A model generated the notes under the pieces. That model made no database searches, was not told the origin of the DNA, and was given only the letters and a program-made list of their open reading frames with translations. Below, in pieces: positions 57,763 to 64,000 of a DNA stretch of 64,000 bases (position 1 is the first letter of the stretch; every line of letters starts with the position of its first letter). Source of the stretch: an uncultured Bacteroidia bacterium. GTDB taxonomy: Bacteria > Bacteroidota > Bacteroidia > Bacteroidales > UBA932. The stretch lies in assembly GCA_902785065.1 (NCBI GenBank), contig CACZXH010000002.1:1-64000 (forward strand). The letters are read 5' to 3'. Position numbers and translations under genes: made by a program.

Positions 57763-60642
57763 TTATTTCAGACAATCGAACAAAACCTCGACCGGATGAC
57801 GGGCCCGGATGCCGGTCCCATCCAGGATCTGCTGGCGGCAGGAAGTGCCCGGCGCGGCGACAATGGCGTCCGGTCCGGCCTGGCGGACCGCCGGGAACAG
57901 GACCATCTCCCCGATGGCCATCGAAGTGGCATAGTGCTCCTTTTCGTACCCGAAGGAACCCGCCATGCCGCAGCAGCCGCTCGGAATCACATGGATGGTC
58001 GCACCGGGGATCATGCGGAGCATTTCCGCCGACTTTCCGACGCCGATGAGGGACTTCTGCTGGCAGTGTCCATGCAGCCAGATATCGGCCCGGACCTCGC
58101 GGAAAGCGTCCTTGCCGATGCGCCCGGCCCGGAATTCCCGAACCAGGAACTCATCGAACAGCAGGCAGTTACGGCCGAGGGCCTGCGCTTCGGAGCGCAA
58201 TTCCGGCGGCACGAGATCGGGATACTCGTCGCGGAAAGACAGGATGCAGGATGGCTCGATTCCCACGAGGGGCGTTTCATCCGATACAATGTCCTTCAGA
58301 AGGGAGACATTCTTCACGGCATACTTCCGTGCGAGTCGCAGACAGCCCTTGGAGATGGCCGCGCGGCCGCTTTCCACGTGCCGGGGAATCTCCACGCGAT
58401 AGCCCAGCCGGTTCAGAAGCCGGACGAACGTCAGGCCCAGCTCCGCCTCCTGGTGGTTCGTGAACTCGTCCGCAAAGAGGTAGACCTGGCGGCCTCCGCG
58501 AGGCTGCCGCTCCATCGAGACCAGCTTCCGCATGCTGTAGCGGGAGAGCGTAGGGATCTGACGGTCCGCGGAGAAGCGGACAATCCGTTTGATAAGCGAA
58601 GCGGAAGGTTTCCACGTCGCGAAGAAATTGTACAGCGGCCGGACGAGGGCGCCCAACGCCTCGAAGGAGGCCATCCGCGCCACCATCCACGTGTGCAGCG
58701 GCGTTCCCTGGCGGTCGTATTTCTGCTGCAGGATCTCGCTGCGCAACCGTGTCATGTCCACATTGGACGGACATTCGGAAAGGCATCCCTTGCAGGCGAG
58801 ACAGGAGTCCAGGACCTCGGCCACGGCGGGATCGGAGAAACCGTCGCCGCGCGTCAGCGCTTCGCGCAGGATGTTCGCGCGAGCCCGGGTGGAGCGCAGT
58901 TCATCGCCGGATTCCCTGAAAGCCGGGCACATCGTCCCGCCGATCAGATTGGACTTCAGGCAGGCGCCGGCACCGTTGCACTGCTCGATCGAGCACATCA
59001 GCGCATGGGCCTGCGAACGAACACCGCTGGCTCCTTCGACCCGGCATTCATCGAACACCGCCCGCCAGTTGTACACGGTCTTCGCGTCCTCGATGACATA
59101 GCGCTGGTTCTCGTCGAACCGAAGGCCCTCGTCCATCGGCGGTGTGTCCACGATCTTGTTCCGGTTGAAAACGCCTTCAGGATCCCAGCAGCGCTTGACT
59201 TCCCGCAGGAGTTTATAGACTTCCGGCCCGTACATCAGCGGAATGAATTCGCCGCGGAGGCGGCCGTCGCCATGCTCGCCGCTCAGGCTCCCTTTGTGCT
59301 TGCGCACCAAGGCCGCCGTCTCGCCGGCAATGGCGCGGAACAGCCTCCGCCCCTCCCCTGTCTTGATATTCAGGATCGGCCGGAGATGCAGTTCGCCCGT
59401 ACTGATGTGGCCATAAAAGACACAGGATGTCTGCAAGCGTTCCAGCATCGCGCGGAAGTCCCGCATATAGGCGGGAAGCCGCTCGGGCGCCACGGCGGTA
59501 TCCTCGACCACGCCAATGGGCTTGGCGTCGCCTTTCATGCCGCTGAGCACGCCCAGTCCGGCTTTCCGCAAGTCCCAGACCCTGGCGACATCGGCCCCGT
59601 ACACCCGGGTGCAAGCGTACACCAGCCCGGAGGATTCTGCATCCTGCTCGAAGGCGGCGGCTTTGGCGTCGATTTCTTCGCGCGTATCACCCCAGAACTC
59701 AGCGATCAGCAGCGCTGCCGGCAGACCCTGCACAAATGTCGTGTTCCGTTTCAGTTCAATGTTCTGGAAACTCAGTTCCAGGATCTTGCCGTCCATCAGC
59801 TCGACGGCGGCGGGATGGTGCCCGAGGGCGACGAGATTGGCCTCGAAACTGCCTTCCAGCGTACCGCAATGGGCACAGACCACCATCTTCTCCTTCGGCG
59901 GAAGCGGGTCCAGGGAAACGGTTATTTCGGTGATGAAAGCCAAGGTCCCTTCGCTGCCGGCGAGGAGCTTGCACAGGTCGGTATCCAGCAGGGCCTCGTC
60001 GATGGCATAGCCGCAGCTGCGGCGCCTGAGGCTCTTGTCCGGGTAGTTCTCTTCGATCAGCCGACGGGTTTCCGGATCGTCGCGCCAGGTCTCGAGTTGT
60101 GTGAGAATGGCATCCAACCGTGGACGGGCCGCCCGGTAGGCGGAATCCTTCACCCGGATCGTATCGAAATCGGAGCCGTCGGACAGCACGCCCTTGCAGG
60201 CGATGACATGGTCCCGGGTGCCGCCGTAAACCAGCGAATGCGTCCCGCAAGAGTTGTTCCCGAACATGCCGCCGATGCAGCACCGGTTGCTGGTGGACGT
60301 TTCCGGCGAGAAAAGCAGGCCGTACGGCTTCAGGGCGAGGTTCAGTTCGTCGCGGACGACCCCGGGCTGCACCCGGGCCAAACGCTCCTCCGCATTGATT
60401 TCCAGGATCTTGTTCCAGCCCCTGATGTCCACGACGATTCCCTTCCCCACCACCTGGCCGGCGAGCGAAGTGCCGGCCGCACGGGGAATCAGGCAGGTTC
60501 CCCGCCGCCGCGCTTCGGCAACGAGTTCCTGCACATCCTCGACGGTTTCGGGATAGGCCACCCCTTCCGGTATCTCGCGGTAGGCCGATGCGTCAGTCGC
60601 ATAGGCCAGGCGGTGCAGACGGTCGGTGAGGATGGCAGGCAT
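57763..60642 (-). CDS. FAD-linked oxidase / Fe-S oxidoreductase fusion (D-lactate or 2-hydroxyacid dehydrogenase type)
   Basis: 959 residues. FAD_binding_4 domain (PETVEDVQELVAEARRRGTCLIPRAAGTSLAG and SRCCIGGMFGNNSCGTHSLVYGGTRDHV-like region, ~25-175), FAD oxidase C-terminal domain (GHISTGELHLRPILN, SLSGEHGDGRLRGEF, ~390-470), a ferredoxin domain with CSIEQCNGAGAC and CLACKGCLSECPSNV (~540-620), and a CCG domain (HGHCQQKSL, PSGCCGMAGSFGYE, ~850-900). Fusion proteins of this kind oxidise D-lactate or related 2-hydroxy acids. Directly follows the mutarotase gene. Confidence 0.88.
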   Translation of the reverse strand: MPAILTDRLHRLAYATDASAYREIPEGVAYPETVEDVQELVAEARRRGTCLIPRAAGTSLAGQVVGKGIVVDIRGWNKILEINAEERLARVQPGVVRDELNLALKPYGLLFSPETSTSNRCCIGGMFGNNSCGTHSLVYGGTRDHVIACKGVLSDGSDFDTIRVKDSAYRAARPRLDAILTQLETWRDDPETRRLIEENYPDKSLRRRSCGYAIDEALLDTDLCKLLAGSEGTLAFITEITVSLDPLPPKEKMVVCAHCGTLEGSFEANLVALGHHPAAVELMDGKILELSFQNIELKRNTTFVQGLPAALLIAEFWGDTREEIDAKAAAFEQDAESSGLVYACTRVYGADVARVWDLRKAGLGVLSGMKGDAKPIGVVEDTAVAPERLPAYMRDFRAMLERLQTSCVFYGHISTGELHLRPILNIKTGEGRRLFRAIAGETAALVRKHKGSLSGEHGDGRLRGEFIPLMYGPEVYKLLREVKRCWDPEGVFNRNKIVDTPPMDEGLRFDENQRYVIEDAKTVYNWRAVFDECRVEGASGVRSQAHALMCSIEQCNGAGACLKSNLIGGTMCPAFRESGDELRSTRARANILREALTRGDGFSDPAVAEVLDSCLACKGCLSECPSNVDMTRLRSEILQQKYDRQGTPLHTWMVARMASFEALGALVRPLYNFFATWKPSASLIKRIVRFSADRQIPTLSRYSMRKLVSMERQPRGGRQVYLFADEFTNHQEAELGLTFVRLLNRLGYRVEIPRHVESGRAAISKGCLRLARKYAVKNVSLLKDIVSDETPLVGIEPSCILSFRDEYPDLVPPELRSEAQALGRNCLLFDEFLVREFRAGRIGKDAFREVRADIWLHGHCQQKSLIGVGKSAEMLRMIPGATIHVIPSGCCGMAGSFGYEKEHYATSMAIGEMVLFPAVRQAGPDAIVAAPGTSCRQQILDGTGIRARHPVEVLFDCLK

Positions 60643-60990
60643 CTACAGGGATTCAGGTTTCTCCAGTTCGAAGATCTTTTCCATCAGCCGCCACTTGGCT
60701 GTGGAAGGGGCGGCAGGGTCACAGCCCTGGAACTGCGCCACATAGGCTTCCCACTCCGCTTGGCGCGGGAGCGAGGCCAGCCGGGCGTTGTCGGCGACGA
60801 AATCGAAGTCGTCCACCGTATCCATGATCATGAAAAGGCGGGTGCCCAGGCGGTAGATCTGCATGTCCAGGATACCGACCTCGCGGATGCCGGCCTGGAT
60901 TTCCGGCCACACATGCGCATGGGCCTCGCAGTACTTGTCGATCATCTCCGGATCGTCCCGGAGTTCCAGGGTCTGGCAAAAGCGTTTCAT
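60643..60990 (-). CDS. L-rhamnose mutarotase-family protein
   Basis: 115 residues. The RhaM fold interconverts sugar anomers; ELRDDPEMIDKYCEAHAHVWPEI (with the conserved His and Trp), YRLGTRLFMIMDTVDDFDF and the EWEAYVAQFQGC segment fit the family. Rhamnose and fucose mutarotases of this group cannot be separated here. Its stop codon is immediately followed by the FAD oxidase ATG. Confidence 0.88.
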   Translation of the reverse strand: MKRFCQTLELRDDPEMIDKYCEAHAHVWPEIQAGIREVGILDMQIYRLGTRLFMIMDTVDDFDFVADNARLASLPRQAEWEAYVAQFQGCDPAAPSTAKWRLMEKIFELEKPESL

Positions 60991-60992
60991 GG

Positions 60993-62255
60993 CTAATCCC
61001 GCTTGAAGATATCGCGCGTGTAGACTTTGTCCGCCACGTCATCGAGGGCGGCATCATAACGGTTGGCGATGATGGCGTGGGCCTGGGCCTTGAAAGCCGC
61101 CAGGTCGTTCACGACGCGGGAGCCGAAGAAGGTGATACCGTCCTGCAGAGTAGGCTCGTACACGATGACCTTGGCCCCCTTCGCCTTAATGCGTTTCATG
61201 ATGCCCTGGATAGCGGACTGGCGGAAGTTGTCGGAGCCGGTCTTCATCGTAAGACGGTACACGCCCACAACGACCTCCTTCTCCTTCGCGGAGTCGAAAG
61301 CACTGGAGGCGGTGTAGTAGCCCGCCTTCTCGAGCACACGGTCCGCGATGTAGTCCTTGCGGGTGCGGTTGGAATCCACAATGGCCTTGATGAGGTTCTC
61401 CGGCACGTCGTTGAAGTTCGCCAGGAGCTGCTTCGTATCCTTCGGCAGGCAGTAGCCGCCGTACCCGAAGCTCGGGTTGTTGTAGTGCGCGCCGATGCGG
61501 GGATCCAGGCAGACGCCATTGATAATCGCCTGCGTATCAAGCCCTTTCATCTCCGCATACGTATCCAGCTCGTTGAAGTAGGACACCCGGAGCGCCAGGT
61601 ACGTGTTCGCAAACAGCTTCACGGCCTCCGCCTCGGTGTCCCCCATCAACAGGACGGGGACGTCCTCCTTCAGCGCGCCTTCCTTGATAAGGGCGGCAAA
61701 GGTTTCCGCGGCCTCCTTCTCTGCGGCGTCATATCCGACAATGATCCGGGAAGGATACAGGTTATCGTACAAAGCCTTGGATTCCCGGAGGAATTCCGGG
61801 GCGAAAAGGATCTTCGGAGTGACGACGCGGAAAGAGCCGTCCGCCAGCCGTTCGCGGTACGAGAACTTCTCCCGTGTGGACTTCGTATAACCCACCGGCA
61901 CGGTGGACTTGATCACCATCACGGCGTCGGGATTGACCTCCAGGACCAGGTTGATGACCTCCTCCACATGGGAGGTGTCGAAGAAGTTCTTCTTGGGGTC
62001 GTAATTGGTGGGGGCGGCGATGACGACAAAGTCCGCATCACGGTAGGCGGCCCGGCCGTCCAGCGTGGCGACGAGGTCCAGGGGCTTCTCCGCCAGGTAT
62101 CTTTCCAGGTATTCGTCGGCGATCGGACTCACCTTCCGGTTGATCTTCTCCACCTTTTCGGGAATCACGTCCACAGCCACGACCGTATGCTTCTGAGCAA
62201 GCAGCGTGGCGATGGAAAGGCCCACATAGCCGGTTCCGGCGACAGCGATTTTCAT
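60993..62255 (-). CDS. UDP-glucose 6-dehydrogenase-type nucleotide-sugar dehydrogenase
   Basis: Oxidises the C6 alcohol of a UDP-sugar to the acid using NAD+. 420 residues: [18 protein letters not shown] (NAD), [63 protein letters not shown], and the catalytic cysteine in [21 protein letters not shown]. The Ugd-type (rather than ManNAc-type) features, and PTNYD, favour UDP-glucose as substrate. Confidence 0.93.
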   Translation of the reverse strand: MKIAVAGTGYVGLSIATLLAQKHTVVAVDVIPEKVEKINRKVSPIADEYLERYLAEKPLDLVATLDGRAAYRDADFVVIAAPTNYDPKKNFFDTSHVEEVINLVLEVNPDAVMVIKSTVPVGYTKSTREKFSYRERLADGSFRVVTPKILFAPEFLRESKALYDNLYPSRIIVGYDAAEKEAAETFAALIKEGALKEDVPVLLMGDTEAEAVKLFANTYLALRVSYFNELDTYAEMKGLDTQAIINGVCLDPRIGAHYNNPSFGYGGYCLPKDTKQLLANFNDVPENLIKAIVDSNRTRKDYIADRVLEKAGYYTASSAFDSAKEKEVVVGVYRLTMKTGSDNFRQSAIQGIMKRIKAKGAKVIVYEPTLQDGITFFGSRVVNDLAAFKAQAHAIIANRYDAALDDVADKVYTRDIFKRD

Positions 62256-62272
62256 AGCAGGTTATCCGTAGT

Positions 62273-63556
62273 TTACAGTCTTCCGTCGACGATGTTCCGG
62301 TCCAGGAATCCCTTGACGTCGTAGATCACGCCGTTTTCCTTCAAGAGGCCCTTCACGTCCAGGTTCTCAAACTCCCGGTGTGCGACAGCCAGGATGACGG
62401 CGTCGAACTGCTCCTGCGGGAGTTCGTTCGTCACGTCGATGCCATACTCATACATCACATGATCCTTGTCCGCCCAGGGGTCGAAGACCGTGATCCGGTG
62501 CGTGTATTCCTCCAGCGTGTGGTAGATGTCCACAATCTTGGTGTTGCGGATATCCGGGCAGTTCTCCTTGAAGGTAATGCCCAGGATGAGGATCTTCGCA
62601 TCCTTCACCACCACACCCTTCTTGTTCATGCACTTGATGGTCTGGTTCGCCACGTAGGCGCCCATGCCGTCGTTCAGGCGGCGCGCATTGGACATCACGC
62701 GCGGAAGAACGCCGTACACCTGCGCCTTCTGGATCAGGTAGTAAGGGTCCACAGAAATGCAGTGGCCGCCCACCAGGCCCGGGCTGAGCTTGATGAAGTT
62801 CCACTTGGAAGAGGCCGCCTCGATCACGTCGTGCGTGTCAATGCCCATGGCGTTGAAGATCTTCGCCAGCTCGTTCATGAAAGCGATGTTCACGTCGCGC
62901 TGGGAGTTCTCGATGATCTTGGAGGCTTCGGCTACCCGGATGGACGGGGCCTTGTGCGTGCCGTTCACGAGAACAGAGTTGTAGACCGCGTCCACATAAT
63001 CTGCGATTTCCGGCGTGGAACCGGAGGTCACTTTCTTGATCTTCTCCACCGTGTGCTGCTTGTCGCCCGGGTTGATGCGTTCCGGGGAATAGCCCGCAAA
63101 GAAATCGACATTGAACTTCAGACCGGATACCTGCTCCACCACCGGGAGGCATTCTTCCTCGGTGACGCCGGGATACACGGTGCTCTCGTAGACGACGACG
63201 TCGCCCCGGGAAATGACTTCGCCCACGGTCTTGGACGCGCCCCACAGAGGTTTCAGGTCCGGGCGGTTGTTCTCGTCCACCGGCGTCGGAACGGCCACCA
63301 CGTAGAAGTTGCAGTCGCGCACCTCGTCCAGGTCCGCCGTACAGCGGAAACCGTGCTTGTCAATGGCTTCCTGCAAGAGTTCGTCGGAGACTTCCAGGGT
63401 GGCGTCGTGGCCGGCCATCAGCGCTTCCACGCGCTGGCGGTTCATATCAAAGCCGATGGTGGGATATTTCGTGGAAAACAGGCGCGCAAGCGGCAGGCCG
63501 ACATAACCGAGGCCGATCACGCAGATCTTGGTATCTTCAAGGGCAGTACGTTTCAT
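62273..63556 (-). CDS. UDP-HexNAc 6-dehydrogenase-type nucleotide-sugar dehydrogenase (TviB/WbpO-like)
   Basis: 427 residues. CVIGLGYVGLPLARLFSTKY (NAD), VVAVPTPVDENNRPDLKPL, YESTVYPGVTEEECLPV, FFAGYSPERINPGDKQHTVEKIKKVTSG, and the catalytic cysteine in GLVGGHCISVDPYYL place it with UDP-N-acetylglucosamine/galactosamine dehydrogenases of capsule synthesis. With the neighbour at 60993 this locus makes two different uronic acids. It has its own promoter. Confidence 0.93.
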   Translation of the reverse strand: MKRTALEDTKICVIGLGYVGLPLARLFSTKYPTIGFDMNRQRVEALMAGHDATLEVSDELLQEAIDKHGFRCTADLDEVRDCNFYVVAVPTPVDENNRPDLKPLWGASKTVGEVISRGDVVVYESTVYPGVTEEECLPVVEQVSGLKFNVDFFAGYSPERINPGDKQHTVEKIKKVTSGSTPEIADYVDAVYNSVLVNGTHKAPSIRVAEASKIIENSQRDVNIAFMNELAKIFNAMGIDTHDVIEAASSKWNFIKLSPGLVGGHCISVDPYYLIQKAQVYGVLPRVMSNARRLNDGMGAYVANQTIKCMNKKGVVVKDAKILILGITFKENCPDIRNTKIVDIYHTLEEYTHRITVFDPWADKDHVMYEYGIDVTNELPQEQFDAVILAVAHREFENLDVKGLLKENGVIYDVKGFLDRNIVDGRL

Positions 63557-63579
63557 ATATCCTTTTCTGAATTTGCGCG

Positions 63580-63587
63580 CAAAGGTA
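63580..63587 (-). promoter_or_regulatory. -7 box for the nucleotide-sugar dehydrogenase operon
   Basis: TACCTTTG on the minus strand, 23 bp before the ATG at 63556, directly behind the upstream terminator. Confidence 0.6.
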
Positions 63588-63591
63588 CGAA

Positions 63592-63618
63592 AAATCTCGC
63601 GTATACGTATGCGCGAGA
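63592..63618 (-). terminator. Terminator of the nucleotidyltransferase gene
   Basis: CTCGCG/CGCGAG stem (minus strand) with inner pairing of TAC/GTA, followed by ATTTTT, right after the stop codon at 63620. Confidence 0.75.
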
Positions 63619-63619
63619 G

Positions 63620-64000
63620 CTATAAAATGCCGTGATAAGTCCGCTGGACCTCCTCGTAGGAGGCGAGATTGCCGATATCATAGCGCTTACCGGGCATCTC
63701 CCAGGCATGGACCGGAGTCTGCGCGGAAAGCCAGGCAATGAAGCTGCCGGGAGCGTCCACGCCGCATCCGCTGTCGATGCCCACCTTCACGAGCGGAACG
63801 TCACTCCGGCGGTAAAAGTAGAACGGCGGGCAGCACCAGTGGCTCTTGGGGCAGGCCGGTTTCTCTTCCATTTCCAGGATCAGGCCGTTCTCATCCACCG
63901 TGGCGACGCCGGTCTTGTGGAGTTTCTCCTCCGACGGCTCATAGTACCGCATGATACAGGATGTGCCCTTCTCCCGGGCATATTCCAGAAAACGTACCAG
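63620..64000 (-). CDS. Sugar-phosphate nucleotidyltransferase, C-terminal part (cut by window edge)
   Basis: The frame is open to the window end, giving 126 residues. KTGVATVDENGLILEMEEKPACPKSHWCCPPFYFYRRSDVPLV matches the central part of NTP_transferase enzymes (glucose-1-phosphate thymidylyl- or uridylyltransferases), where EKP is the conserved substrate loop, and VHAWEMPGKRYDIGNLASYEEV the C-terminal strand. Specificity cannot be called. Probably supplies a nucleotide sugar for the following dehydrogenases. Confidence 0.75.
   Translation of the reverse strand: MVRFLEYAREKGTSCIMRYYEPSEEKLHKTGVATVDENGLILEMEEKPACPKSHWCCPPFYFYRRSDVPLVKVGIDSGCGVDAPGSFIAWLSAQTPVHAWEMPGKRYDIGNLASYEEVQRTYHGIL

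Noticed and set aside
57796-60996. A 1066-codon open frame on the plus strand, antisense to the FAD oxidase and mutarotase genes
   Set aside because: It shows no protein family motifs, is rich in His/Gly/Arg as expected from an antisense frame in GC-rich DNA, and lies fully under strongly supported genes.

Overview
The window is about 60% GC and reads as a Bacteroidales chromosome, probably an uncultured gut-type lineage (family not resolvable from this sequence). Promoters carry the Bacteroidetes -7 box TAnnTTTG, often with a TTTG -33 box 19-20 bp upstream. The gene set is typical of the order: TonB receptor, BspA-type leucine-rich repeats, a DPP4-like S9 peptidase, DUF349, DUF4332 and DUF4954 proteins, thrA-metX-metY linkage and GDP-fucose genes. 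No tRNA, rRNA, CRISPR array, prophage or transposase gene was seen.

Layout. 1-1.6 kb: a truncated DUF349 gene diverges from trmD, followed by a candidate small RNA on the minus strand. 1.6-5.1 kb: a TonB receptor under a TPP riboswitch (hence probably a thiamine receptor), a glutamine cyclotransferase lipoprotein, and RNase P RNA. 5.1-17.4 kb: a complete branched-chain amino acid operon on the minus strand, ilvD-ilvB-ilvN-ilvC-leuA-leuC-leuD-leuA2-leuB-ilvE. It is preceded by a 16-residue Leu/Ile/Val-rich leader peptide and a terminator/antiterminator pair, a classical attenuator. 17.4-23.9 kb: nitrilase-family amidase, nitroreductase, DUF4332, an unknown protein, an LRR protein, an RluA-type pseudouridine synthase, an alpha/beta hydrolase, tcdA and a Fur-family regulator. 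23.9-31.1 kb: metY-metX-thrA plus a plug-domain surface protein, then a broken lrp. 31.1-39 kb: an NfnAB/GltA-like pair diverging from a queC-queD-queE-glpA-glpB-glpC operon. 39-40 kb: a membrane-protein/XRE pair and a gene-free stretch of strong palindromes. 40-49.2 kb: S9 peptidase, RecD-like helicase, TrkH with an overlapping sensor-like gene, a ROK regulator and DUF4954. 49.2-52.9 kb: a heterodimeric ABC exporter. 52.9-64 kb: nucleotide-sugar genes (fcl, a cytidylyltransferase-GHMP kinase fusion, gmd fused to an HTH domain, a degenerate aspartokinase, an FAD/Fe-S oxidase, a sugar mutarotase, two nucleotide-sugar dehydrogenases and a truncated nucleotidyltransferase).

Recurring themes. (1) Several genes carry short internal deletions relative to their families: ilvC, leuA2 and lrp are thrown out of frame and queD loses about ten residues in frame. 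Three of the four belong to branched-chain amino acid synthesis or its usual regulator, so this is either pathway decay or an assembly problem. (2) Five promoters place the -7 box only 4-6 bp before the start codon, implying leaderless mRNAs. (3) Short palindromes related to TCATTTCGAG-loop-CTCGAAATGA recur; one forms the P3 hairpin of RNase P RNA and another supplies both a stop and a start codon in the fucose cluster. (4) Long palindromes sit between convergent genes.
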